Below, piece by piece: positions 1 to 6,826 of a stretch of DNA of 35,354 nucleotides. The notes beneath the pieces were generated by a model that saw nothing but the letters and a program-made list of their open reading frames with translations, had not been told where the DNA came from and ran no database searches. The stretch covers positions 1-35,354 of the forward strand of contig JAICZH010000025.1 in NCBI GenBank assembly GCA_025933775.1. Direction: 5' to 3'. The stretch is from Chitinophagaceae bacterium (GTDB lineage Bacteria > Bacteroidota > Bacteroidia > Chitinophagales > Chitinophagaceae). Both the position numbers and the translations under genes were made by a program. Every line of letters begins with the position of its first letter. The first letter of the stretch is position 1.

Positions 1-261
1 TACCGCGAGCTTTCAAAAAAGTACGGAGTAAGCCGTACTACCATCAACAAATGGGTGCTGGTTCACCAGGGCATTCACGATTTACCCCGCAGTCATAAAC
101 AGATTTCTTACGATCTTCAACAAAAAACATTGGGTAAAAAATCCAAACAAATTATCAAATCATGCTGGCGCAGATATGCAGCGTGGCTTTGCGCATGGCG
201 TATCTGTGCCATTAAATACTTTATCATTATCGCCAAATTTGTATTTCTTACTCATTCATAA
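1..261 (+). pseudogene. IS3-type transposase OrfA fragment, truncated at window edge and read into a repeat
   Basis: The frame is open from base 1. Its first ~55 codons read like the helix-turn-helix region of an IS3-family OrfA (YRELSKKYGVSRTTINKWV, a 'sequence-specific start of HTH then recognition helix' pattern). From about position 169 the frame enters a palindromic-ended repeat that also occurs at 952-1123. The rest of the reading frame, to the TAA at 259-261, is therefore repeat-encoded and not transposase. No OrfB follows. I infer an old IS remnant cut by the repeat. Only the HTH similarity is seen directly; the IS family is from memory, not from a search. The true 5' end lies outside the window. 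Confidence 0.55.
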
Positions 262-347
262 ATATAAGGAATGGTTTTTATAAAACTCCAATCTATATGC
301 TTGGCACAGATACGCCAACGCCACATTACCTTAGCTGCATATCTGCG
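169..347 (+). repeat. Palindromic-ended ~179-bp repeat, copy 1 (MITE-like)
   Basis: The ends are perfect inverted repeats: CGCAGATATGCAGC at 169-182 and GCTGCATATCTGCG at 334-347. A second internal pair, GGCGTATCTGTGCCA and TGGCACAGATACGCC, lets the unit fold into a long hairpin with an AT-rich loop of about 90 nt. A second copy in the same orientation lies at 952-1123, about 94% identical by eye. No target-site duplication is obvious around either copy. I call it MITE-like from structure only; no parent element is visible here. Confidence 0.8.
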
Positions 348-350
348 ATA

Positions 351-725
351 TTAGACTGATACAAACCTAAAGGCCAGTATGGGGGGCCTTGGTAGAAATA
401 ACATTGCGATACCTAAAAATATAACGCTAATTAGCATTAATAAAGTAATAAAGTATATTGACTTATATAATAAAATCGGAGTTTGAGTCAAATGTTTTCG
501 CACAATAATAATCATTAGGAAGTTTAACAAAATACTTATTACTACGAAAACAACTTTAGTCCCATAAATTGTTCTATATGCCTTAAATGATTCTTGCGTT
601 AAATTGTTTTTATCAATGTGGTATCCATAAATAAAAAATAAGAACCCATTCAAAAAAAACAAGGTCACGAAAGTGAGGGCAAACAATCCCACAAAAGATA
701 TAACAAATATTAGACTTTTTTTCAT
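351..725 (-). CDS. Small integral membrane protein between two repeat copies, function unknown
   Basis: A 124-residue protein with four hydrophobic stretches (about residues 5-33, 56-76, 85-100 and 100-112) separated by short polar loops with Lys and Arg. I do not recognise a family. The stop codon is at 351-353, only 4 bp from the end of repeat copy 1, so the repeat may have fixed the present C-terminus. The start at 725 (MKKSLIF) is a typical Bacteroidota start with no clear Shine-Dalgarno sequence. Codon use is AT-rich like the rest of the window. It is the only plausible gene between the two direct repeats and could be cargo or simply resident DNA. Confidence 0.6.
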   Translation of the reverse strand: MKKSLIFVISFVGLFALTFVTLFFLNGFLFFIYGYHIDKNNLTQESFKAYRTIYGTKVVFVVISILLNFLMIIIVRKHLTQTPILLYKSIYFITLLMLISVIFLGIAMLFLPRPPILAFRFVSV

Positions 726-951
726 AATTATTATTGATTTCGTTCATATTTTACGCCAGGACTTCGGCATAGCTGAATTGCGGTATACGGCATATTCATC
801 ATACCATATTGCCAGCTTTGAAATGTACTCATTAAATTTCCTTCAGCAGGAAATGGGGAACAGATGCTGCAGATCCAGAAAACCAGACATCCTGTTTGAT
901 AGTGCCCCCCTCGCTATCCTTAGTCTAAACCTTAATCGTTATTTATCATGG
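726..951. other. Gene-poor stretch, somewhat more GC-rich, possibly degenerate mobile DNA
   Basis: This stretch separates the small membrane gene from repeat copy 2. A minus-strand frame stays open for about 60 codons without a convincing start, and a plus-strand frame runs through it into the repeat. Neither resembles a protein I recognise. The G+C looks higher than in the flanking DNA. I see no promoter or RNA. A decayed IS remnant is possible, given the OrfA fragment at the window edge. Confidence 0.35.
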
Positions 952-1123
952 GCAGATATGCAGCGTGGTTTTGCGCATGGCGTATCTGTGCCATTGAATA
1001 CTTTATCATTATCAGCAAATTTGTTTTTCCTACTCATTTATAAATATAAGGAATGGTTTTATAAAACTCCAATCTATATGCTTGGCACAGATACGCCAAC
1101 GCCACATTACCTTAGCTGCATAT
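952..1123 (+). repeat. Palindromic-ended repeat, copy 2
   Basis: Same orientation as copy 1. It begins GCAGATATGCAGCGTGG and ends with GCTGCATAT, so it lacks the final CTGCG of copy 1. It differs from copy 1 by seven substitutions and a one-base deletion in a T run, plus the missing end. The frame starting at the ATG at 958 is open through the whole copy to a TGA at 1123-1125, whereas in copy 1 the extra T brings a TAA at 281-283. Positions 1124-1276, down to the next gene, are AT-rich with nothing clear. Confidence 0.8.
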
Positions 1124-1276
1124 GATTCGCAATAATTTTTAATTAAATTTCTTATTAAAAAACCTCTTACAATTTCTATTGAAAGACTTTTTTAATTCAT
1201 CTCATGTATTATTCATCTGAATAACTTATTTTCAAACCTCAAAATTATTTATCTTATTTAATTAATTTCATCTTTC

Positions 1277-3124
1277 ATGAAAAGATCATCTCTTTTTTTC
1301 TGTTTTATTTTAATAGCATCCTATTCATTTGCTCAAAAAAATTCATGGAAAATCGTTGCCGGCAACATTACCACACCATGGGCAGACAGTGTAAATCCGG
1401 CAAATGTATTGGCGCAATATCCGCGTCCGCAAATGCAACGTAATGACTGGACAAACCTCAATGGCTTGTGGCAATATTCCATTTTACCCAAATCAAATGA
1501 AAATATTCCTTCCAAATTTCAGGGAAATATTTTAGTGCCCTTTGCCATAGAATCTTCTTTATCGGGTGTAAAAAAATCAGTAGGAAAAGACAGCATTGTA
1601 TGGTATCAAAGAACATTTGAAGTTCCATTAAAAAGAAAATCAAAAAAAATATTACTTCATTTTGGCGCAATAGACTGGCAAAGCATTGTATATATTAATG
1701 GAAAAAAAATCGGCATGCACGAAGGAGGCTACGATCCTTTCACATTTGATATTACCGACTATTTAAATAAAGACCCGGGACAACAATTATCTATTCGTGT
1801 GTGGGACCCAACCGATGACGGGCCGCAGCCAAGAGGCAAGCAGGTAGTGCATCCCGGAGGTATTTGGTACACATCCGTTACGGGCATCTGGCAAACGGTG
1901 TGGCTTGAAATAGTTCCTGAAACATATATTCAATTTACCAAACAAACAGCCAACTTAGATGACCAAACTATAACCGTGAGCGCTTCTGTACATAATCTTC
2001 AGCCGGGCGATGAAATAAATATATCGGCATGGAAAGGAGATGAAAAAATTGCCGAAAAAAATAGCACAGATACTTTTGAAACTTTAAAAATAAATAATCC
2101 GCAAACATGGTCGCCTGCTCATCCTTTTTTATACGATCTGAAACTAACGGTAACGCGTAAACGAAAAGTTATAGATGAAGTAAAAAGTTATTTCGCCATG
2201 CGAAAAATATCCATTGCTCCCGATAAAAACGGTATTCAAAAAATAATGCTGAACAATACATTTTTATTTGAGTTTGGCCCGCTGGACCAGGGCTGGTGGC
2301 CGGATGGATTGTACACCGCGCCAACTGATGATGCTTTACAGTTTGATATTGCAACCATAAAAAACATGGGCTGCAACATGATTCGCAAACATATAAAAGT
2401 AGAGCCTGCGCGATGGTATTATTATTGCGATAAAATTGGTTTGCTCGTGTGGCAGGATATGCCCAGCGGCGATTTAGGCAATGGCTGGGAACCAAGGCCG
2501 GGCATACTCGGCAACCAAACTGATAAAGCTCGCACAGCTGAAAGCGAAGGTTATTATAGAAAAGAATGGAATGCAATTATGGATGCCTTATATAATTTTC
2601 CATGCATTGTAGTGTGGACGCCATTCAACGAAGCATGGGGTCAATTTAAAACGATTGATATTACCAATAAAACCATGCAAAAAGATCCATCAAGATTGGT
2701 AAACAGCGCCAGCGGCGGAAATTATTATGATGTAGGAAACCTGCTCGACCTTCATAATTATCCAGAACCAGCTATGCCAAAACCTGAATTTTTTGGAACA
2801 AAAAAAGCAATAGTATTGGGCGAATTTGGCGGATTAGGATTACCGGTAAACGGACATACGTGGCAACAAAAAAACTGGGGTTATCAAAGTTTTAAAAATA
2901 AAGACAGCTTATTTATGCGCTATAGTTCTTTAATTACTCATTTAGAAGAATTAGTTCGCAAAGGCTTGTCTGCTGCGGTTTACACGCAAACGACAGATGT
3001 AGAAGGTGAAGTAAATGGCTTTATGACTTACGATAGAAAAGTAATGAAAATGCCTTTGAGCAAATTGAAAGAAGTAAATGAAAAATTATATACTATTGAC
3101 TCGGCAAATGACGAAAAACAATAA
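1277..3124 (+). CDS. Exported glycoside hydrolase family 2 protein (beta-galactosidase-like)
   Basis: 615 residues with a cleavable signal peptide (1-19, ending SYSFAQ), so it is periplasmic or outer-surface. The family 2 order is visible: an N-terminal sugar-binding jelly roll (about 35-210, with NLNGLWQYS and YINGKKIGMHEGGYDPF), an Ig-like sandwich (about 215-310) and a TIM barrel (about 315-600). The acid/base glutamate is E452 in VVWTPFNEAWGQ. The nucleophile is probably E516 in IVLGEFGGLG. At ~600 residues it belongs to the short family 2 enzymes without the C-terminal LacZ domains. Family 2 includes beta-galactosidases, mannosidases and glucuronidases; specificity cannot be read from sequence. 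It stands alone and is not next to the SusC/D locus. A weak TATCTTAT lies upstream but no good promoter was found. Confidence 0.9.
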   Translation: MKRSSLFFCFILIASYSFAQKNSWKIVAGNITTPWADSVNPANVLAQYPRPQMQRNDWTNLNGLWQYSILPKSNENIPSKFQGNILVPFAIESSLSGVKKSVGKDSIVWYQRTFEVPLKRKSKKILLHFGAIDWQSIVYINGKKIGMHEGGYDPFTFDITDYLNKDPGQQLSIRVWDPTDDGPQPRGKQVVHPGGIWYTSVTGIWQTVWLEIVPETYIQFTKQTANLDDQTITVSASVHNLQPGDEINISAWKGDEKIAEKNSTDTFETLKINNPQTWSPAHPFLYDLKLTVTRKRKVIDEVKSYFAMRKISIAPDKNGIQKIMLNNTFLFEFGPLDQGWWPDGLYTAPTDDALQFDIATIKNMGCNMIRKHIKVEPARWYYYCDKIGLLVWQDMPSGDLGNGWEPRPGILGNQTDKARTAESEGYYRKEWNAIMDALYNFPCIVVWTPFNEAWGQFKTIDITNKTMQKDPSRLVNSASGGNYYDVGNLLDLHNYPEPAMPKPEFFGTKKAIVLGEFGGLGLPVNGHTWQQKNWGYQSFKNKDSLFMRYSSLITHLEELVRKGLSAAVYTQTTDVEGEVNGFMTYDRKVMKMPLSKLKEVNEKLYTIDSANDEKQ

Positions 3125-3138
3125 GTGATTTTATTTTA

Positions 3139-3717
3139 TTATTGTTTCAATTGCTGAACAGATTGCAATGAAGGCTTTGTAATAAGAAAATAACTTCCGA
3201 ATAAAATTGCAGAAAATATTAGTGTAGCAGCAATGCTCCATGCATAAAACGGAATACCATCATTAAGCGTTAGTAAAAGCCCATCAAAAGTTTTTGGCCT
3301 GCCCAATCCTGCCAAAGGAGAATTGCTTGCCCACACCATAAAATTTGATATAAAAAAATAAGCCGTTGGCGCTGCGATGGAAGCCAATGCAATTTTTCCA
3401 ATATTAAAATTTTTAATGAAAAATCCAAAAAATGTCATCAAGCCAAATAAAATATAGTTGGTGAATTGACCTTCATAAAAGCCTTGTATATTGCCAACGC
3501 CATTTCTGTATAAAATTTCATACAACGCATCTGAAACAAACATAGACAACAAAGGAAGAATAAAAGCAAGTTTTTTATCTTTTATTATGGCTCCGCCAAA
3601 AATTGCCATTGCCCATTGCGGCGCAAATCCGTAAGGCCGGCCCGGCATAATGCGATATAAAGATGCAATAATTATTAAAAGAAGAAAACTGATGACAACT
3701 TGCTTCGTTAATTTCAT
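3139..3717 (-). CDS. Multi-spanning membrane protein of unknown function (DUF6580-like)
   Basis: 192 residues with about five transmembrane segments (near 8-24, 34-60, 88-103, 110-130 and 160-180). The loop motif RPYGFAPQWAMAIFGGAI, with LPLLSMFVSDALYE following, resembles a Bacteroidota membrane family I know as DUF6580; this assignment is from memory. The overall look is similar to small-molecule-uptake S-components, but no ATPase or energy-coupling partner is nearby, so transport is only a guess. It converges with the glycosidase gene (14-bp gap). Its start lies close to a promoter whose -7 box is inside a perfect dyad, described separately, so expression may be regulated. Confidence 0.7.
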   Translation of the reverse strand: MKLTKQVVISFLLLIIIASLYRIMPGRPYGFAPQWAMAIFGGAIIKDKKLAFILPLLSMFVSDALYEILYRNGVGNIQGFYEGQFTNYILFGLMTFFGFFIKNFNIGKIALASIAAPTAYFFISNFMVWASNSPLAGLGRPKTFDGLLLTLNDGIPFYAWSIAATLIFSAILFGSYFLITKPSLQSVQQLKQ

Positions 3718-3727
3718 GATGAATGAT

Positions 3728-3747
3728 TTACTTACAAAAGTAAGTAA
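3728..3747 (-). promoter_or_regulatory. -7 promoter box inside a perfect 8-bp dyad, upstream of the membrane-protein gene
   Basis: On the plus strand the dyad is TTACTTAC-AAAA-GTAAGTAA. On the minus strand positions 3742-3735 read TACTTTTG, an exact match to the Bacteroidota -7 consensus TAnnTTTG, and lie within the dyad. The start codon at 3717 is 17 nt further on. A good -33 TTTG is not seen; a T-run lies at about the right distance. The dyad could be a repressor site or a 5'-leader hairpin. On the plus strand it is followed by a T-run, but no plus-strand gene needs a terminator here. Confidence 0.45.
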
Positions 3748-3862
3748 TAAAATTTTTTTGAAAAATGCTTTTTGTGTAGGCCACTAAGATTTTTATGGAC
3801 TTAAAAATATTAGCCTGTTAATTTTATAAATGTTGTATTAAATTTCCTATCTTATTGAAATT

Positions 3863-4219
3863 ATGGCGCATCACATTACCACCGGTAAGCTTGGCGAACA
3901 AATGGCAATTGAATATTTATTGCAAAAAGGGTTTGCCATATTGCATCAAAACTGGCGACACAGCCATTGGGAAGTAGATGTGATTGCTTCATATAAAAAT
4001 GTGCTTCATTTTATTGAAGTAAAAACAAGAAGAACAAAAAAATTTGGTTATCCTGAAGATGATGTAACCAAAAAGAAAATTATTAATCTCATCAATGCAT
4101 CTGAAGAATTTTTGTATTTATATCCTGAATGGAAAAGAATTCAATTTGATATTCTTTCAATAAATATTTTTCACAACGAGCCTGCTGAATTTTTTTTTAT
4201 TGAAGATGTGCATGTGTGA
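3863..4219 (+). CDS. yraN: YraN / UPF0102 family nuclease-fold protein
   Basis: 118 residues, the usual family length. It shows the restriction-endonuclease-like core: GKLGE near residues 8-12, then WEVDVIA with D39, then FIEVKTR with E52 and K54. That is the E...D...ExK arrangement of UPF0102 proteins, which resemble Holliday-junction resolvases. The cellular role is not established. The family usually has GE(I/V)DLIA; here HWEVDVIA replaces the Gly, a small variation. It is transcribed toward aroC, and a CCCTCTCC-GAA-GGAGAGGG hairpin (4235-4253) separates the two stop codons. Confidence 0.9.
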   Translation: MAHHITTGKLGEQMAIEYLLQKGFAILHQNWRHSHWEVDVIASYKNVLHFIEVKTRRTKKFGYPEDDVTKKKIINLINASEEFLYLYPEWKRIQFDILSINIFHNEPAEFFFIEDVHV

Positions 4220-4234
4220 GAGCCTTACACCAAC

Positions 4235-4305
4235 CCCTCTCCGAAGGAGAGGGAACTAAACATTTAAGCCCCTCCTCTGGTCCCGATTGTTATCGGGATG
4301 GGAGG
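4235..4305. repeat. Two palindromes between and across the ends of yraN and aroC
   Basis: First hairpin: CCCTCTCC-GAA-GGAGAGGG at 4235-4253. Second hairpin: an inner stem TCCCGAT-TGTT-ATCGGGA at 4281-4298, flanked by CCTCC (4271-4275) and GGAGG (4301-4305). The second lies inside the aroC reading frame and encodes its last residues. Neither has a T-run on either strand, so they are poor intrinsic terminators. They look like dispersed intergenic palindromes; related CCCGA...TCGGG hairpins occur at 6428-6443 and 6560-6575. Confidence 0.75.
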
Positions 4306-5284
4306 CCATCATCAAATCTGCTAAAGCTATTGCTGCTGCAGCTTCCAGCACTACCGGCACTCTTAAAGCAATACAAAGATCATGTCTTCCTTTAACTGAA
4401 AATGATTCTACATTTCCGGTTTCTGTATTTAATGTTTGTTGTTCTTTTGGGGTAGATGAAGTTGGTTTTACTACAATGCGGAATACTAATTCATTTCCAT
4501 TGGTTATTCCGCCAAGAATACCGCCAGCGTTATTGGTAGCTGTAGTTCCATCTTTATTGATCAGCGCATCGTTATGGTGACTGCCAAACATTTTTGCAGC
4601 TGCGAACCCTGCGCCGAATTCTATTCCCTTCACAGCAGGAATAGAAAATGCAGCATGACTTATAACCGATTCAACAGAATCAAAAAAAGGTTCGCCCAAA
4701 CCAATTGGTAAATTAGTAACTCTGCATTCAACAATTCCACCAACAGAATCTTTTTCATCAATTGCTTTTTGCAATCCTTTTTCAATATCTTTTTCTCCTC
4801 CTATTTCAAGAATTGTTGCATGAATATTAATTTTATTTTCAGGAAACAATGAAGCAATTATTTTTTTTGAAACAACACCTGCGGCAACAATAGCAACCGT
4901 TAACCGTCCGCTGAAATGGCCGCCACCACGATAATCTTCAAAGCCATTGAATTTTTTATGTGCAACAAAATCGGCATGGCCGGGTCGTGGCACTGCTCTT
5001 TGTTTTTCATAATCACCGCTTCTTGTATTATTATTCTTAAATAAAATTGTCAGCGGTGATCCGGTAGTTTTATTATTAAAAATCCCGCTTACAAATTCGG
5101 GAATATCATCTTCTTTGCGGGGAGTTGTTCCTTTAGCGCCGGGTTTTCTTCTTTCAATATCTTCAGAAAAATCATTTACGGTTATTGATATTCCCGGAGG
5201 ACAACCGTCAATATTTATTCCTACAAAATCGCCATGCGATTCTCCAAAAATATTTACTCTGAAAATTCTTCCAAATGAATTCAT
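4256..5284 (-). CDS. aroC: Chorismate synthase
   Basis: 342 residues. It catalyses the last step of the shikimate pathway, turning 5-enolpyruvylshikimate-3-phosphate into chorismate with reduced FMN, in the cytoplasm. Signature stretches are present: FGESHG near residue 14 with the conserved His, RPGHAD, EDYRGGGHFSGR, and the late GRHDLCIALRVPVVLEAAAAIALADLMM. The family normally ends soon after this last stretch. Here a further ~15 residues (SHPDNNRDQRRGLNV) follow, encoded by the palindromic repeat at 4271-4305, so the tail is probably not ancestral. It lies downstream of era on the same strand, with a 129-bp gap that holds short repeats. Confidence 0.95.
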   Translation of the reverse strand: MNSFGRIFRVNIFGESHGDFVGINIDGCPPGISITVNDFSEDIERRKPGAKGTTPRKEDDIPEFVSGIFNNKTTGSPLTILFKNNNTRSGDYEKQRAVPRPGHADFVAHKKFNGFEDYRGGGHFSGRLTVAIVAAGVVSKKIIASLFPENKINIHATILEIGGEKDIEKGLQKAIDEKDSVGGIVECRVTNLPIGLGEPFFDSVESVISHAAFSIPAVKGIEFGAGFAAAKMFGSHHNDALINKDGTTATNNAGGILGGITNGNELVFRIVVKPTSSTPKEQQTLNTETGNVESFSVKGRHDLCIALRVPVVLEAAAAIALADLMMASHPDNNRDQRRGLNV

Positions 5285-5299
5285 ACTGTTGTAGCCTCT

Positions 5300-5410
5300 C
5301 TGCCCTCCAAAGGAGGGTTCAAGGGCAGTTTTTAATTATCAATTATTTTCTATTAACTATAAAGTACGGATATTTTTTAACATCGTACATCAAACATCTA
5401 ACATCGTACA
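5300..5410. repeat. Intergenic repeat words between era and aroC
   Basis: CCCTCC-AAA-GGAGGG (5303-5317) is nested in CTGCCCT...AGGGCAG (5300-5306 and 5322-5328). A tandem of ACATCGTACAT words lies at about 5380-5410 (two copies about 10 bp apart), and an AATTATCAATTA word at about 5334-5345. These are simple word repeats of the type common between genes in this group. They lie in the presumed era-aroC transcript, where the nested hairpin on the minus strand could affect aroC translation. No spacer-repeat regularity of a CRISPR is present. Confidence 0.6.
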
Positions 5411-5413
5411 TTT

Positions 5414-6280
5414 TTAATAACCGTATTCTTTCAATTGCATTTCATTATCTCTCCACTTAGGACGAACTTTTACAAATAATTCCAAAAAAACTTTTCTGCC
5501 AATAAATGCTTCAATGTCTTTCCTGGCCTGTATTCCCAGTTCTTTAATCATTTTTCCGCCTTCGCCCAATACAATTCCTTTTTGCGTTTCTCTTTGCAAA
5601 ATAATATCTGCAGAAATTTTTGTAAGCGTTGTTTTTTCTTTAAACTCCTGCACCAGCACGGTTGCATGATAAGGAATTTCATCCTGGTATAAATAAAAAA
5701 TTTTTTCTCTTATTATTTCACCCACAAAAAATTTCATAGGAAGATCGCTGAGGTTATCATCATTATAAAAAGGTTCGCCTTCGGGCAATAAAAAAATTAT
5801 TTCGTTCAATAATTTATCTATCCCTGTTTTTTTTAATGCGGATACAGCAATTACTTTTTTACAATATTTTTTTTCAGAAAAAAATTTTTTTGTTTCTTCA
5901 ACTTTTATTTTACCAACAATATCCGCTTTATTAAGAACTACTATTGATGGAACTTTCAAATATAGACCAGAAAATATTTTATCGGTTTCTTCAAGGTCAT
6001 CTTTTATATCAACGATGAGCAAAGATACATCTGCATCTTCGAGACTATCTTTTACAGCCTTCATCATTTTTTCATGCAGTTTATATTTTGGTTCTATTAT
6101 TCCGGGTGTATCAGAAAAAATGATTTGATAATTTTTATCCGTTAATATTCCTTTTATCCGGTGTCTTGTGGTTTGCACTTTGGGTGAAACGATTGCCAGC
6201 TTCTCTCCCATCAATGCATTGAGCAGCGTGCTTTTGCCGGCATTGGGCTTGCCAAAAATATTTACAAAACCCGATTTCAT
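5414..6280 (-). CDS. era: GTPase Era
   Basis: 288 residues. Era binds GTP and the 3' end of 16S rRNA and helps mature the 30S subunit; it may touch the inner membrane. Seen motifs: G1 GKPNAGKS (residues 10-17), switch region VQTTRHR, G3 DTPG near 57, G4 NKAD near 117 and G5 VSALK near 145. A C-terminal KH domain carries GEGGKMIKELGIQARKDIE. The length is near the usual ~300. On the same strand, upstream, lies the initiator tRNA with its own terminator, so era is likely transcribed from the gap at 6281-6419, where a clear promoter was not found. aroC follows. Confidence 0.96.
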   Translation of the reverse strand: MKSGFVNIFGKPNAGKSTLLNALMGEKLAIVSPKVQTTRHRIKGILTDKNYQIIFSDTPGIIEPKYKLHEKMMKAVKDSLEDADVSLLIVDIKDDLEETDKIFSGLYLKVPSIVVLNKADIVGKIKVEETKKFFSEKKYCKKVIAVSALKKTGIDKLLNEIIFLLPEGEPFYNDDNLSDLPMKFFVGEIIREKIFYLYQDEIPYHATVLVQEFKEKTTLTKISADIILQRETQKGIVLGEGGKMIKELGIQARKDIEAFIGRKVFLELFVKVRPKWRDNEMQLKEYGY

Positions 6281-6319
6281 TTTGATTGTAAAATTAATTT
6301 ATTGAAAGAATAAAATAAT

Positions 6320-6401
6320 GTATCGCAAAGAACACAATGAAACACAAGTTTGCAAAGAAACCTTTGCGTTCTCTGCGAAACCTTTGCTGCCTTTGCGATA
6401 C
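6320..6401. repeat. CTTTGCG-word intergenic repeat with 11-bp inverted ends
   Basis: GTATCGCAAAG at 6320-6330 and CTTTGCGATAC at 6391-6401 are perfect inverted repeats. Between them are several variants of the word CCTTTGCG/CTCTGCG. It lies between era and the tRNA terminator. A similar CTTTGCC/CTTTGCG word patch is at 34140-34179. The whole stretch 6281-6826 holds only this, the tRNA region and two terminators. Confidence 0.65.
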
Positions 6402-6419
6402 TTTTATTTATGATATGAA

Positions 6420-6446
6420 TAAAAAAATCCCGAAATTTCGGGACTG
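6420..6446 (-). terminator. Intrinsic terminator of the initiator tRNA
   Basis: On the minus strand a perfect 16-nt palindrome, TCCCGAAATTTCGGGA (6428-6443), is followed directly by seven T residues. It starts 5 nt after the mature 3' end of the tRNA, so it should end the tRNA transcript and insulate era. Confidence 0.85.
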
Positions 6447-6448
6447 TG

Positions 6449-6520
<72 letters not shown>

Positions 6521-6559
6521 ATATAAATTTTTTAAACTTTTCTTTTGTTGTAAACCCGA

Positions 6560-6595
6560 TCCCGACTTATCGGGACTGTTCTACTTCGCGATTTA
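6560..6595 (-). pseudogene. Remnant of a tRNA-fMet 5' end fused to a CCCGA/TCGGG hairpin
   Basis: Positions 6576-6595 match the intact tRNA 5' region at 6506-6525 in 18 of 20 positions, exactly 70 bp away. Read on the minus strand this is flank plus the first 15 nt of a tRNA (CGCGAAGTAGAACAG). The tRNA then breaks off and a hairpin TCCCGA-TAAG-TCGGGA (6560-6575) follows, similar to the terminator hairpin of the intact copy. It looks like a tandem tRNA copy that lost its middle. Confidence 0.7.
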
Positions 6596-6601
6596 GGAGT
6601 G

Positions 6602-6632
6602 CAAATGTAAGTGATATAATCCTGAAACCAAA
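6602..6632 (-). promoter_or_regulatory. Bacteroidota-type promoter for the tRNA-fMet transcript
   Basis: On the minus strand TTTG (6632-6629), then 19 nt, then TACATTTG (6609-6602). This matches the -33 TTTG / -7 TAnnTTTG consensus in both boxes and spacing. Transcription would start near 6596, some 6 nt before the remnant tRNA 5' end and about 75 nt before the intact tRNA. I see no equally good promoter nearer the intact copy. Confidence 0.75.
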
Positions 6633-6765
6633 TTTAAAAAGATTAGCAAAAGCAAAGAATGTTTTTATTTATAGATTTTTAACAACATTGATTGCAGCAT
6701 CAAATAAAAAATTTGAATGGATATAATTATTTTTTTTACATAATTTTCAATAAAAATTTTAGCCG

Positions 6766-6800
6766 AAAAAAATAATAAGGCTGCATTTTGCAACCTTATT
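6766..6800 (-). terminator. Intrinsic terminator of the susC/susD operon
   Basis: On the minus strand AATAAGG...CCTTATT, with an inner TGCA/TGCA pairing (6774-6800), is followed by ATTTTTTT. It lies 27 bp after the stop of the last lipoprotein gene and closes the four-gene operon. Confidence 0.8.
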
Positions 6801-6826
6801 GTATTCCATTCCAAATAAAAATTTAT

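Noticed and set aside
673-1125. 150-codon plus-strand open frame spanning the gap and repeat copy 2
   Set aside because: Its first part overlaps the start of the minus-strand membrane gene, and the last third is the repeat. No recognisable protein; only the repeat-encoded part is discussed as a possible peptide.
2169-2576. 135-codon minus-strand open frame inside the glycosidase gene
   Set aside because: It is a shadow of a well-supported family 2 gene; no start signal and low-complexity residues.
4287-4580. 97-codon plus-strand open frame over the aroC end
   Set aside because: It overlaps aroC on the other strand in full, and aroC is strongly supported by motifs.
5380-5410. Possible CRISPR-like direct repeats (ACATCGTACAT)
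   Set aside because: Only two copies, the spacing is about 10 bp, no spacers of uniform length, and no Cas gene in the window.
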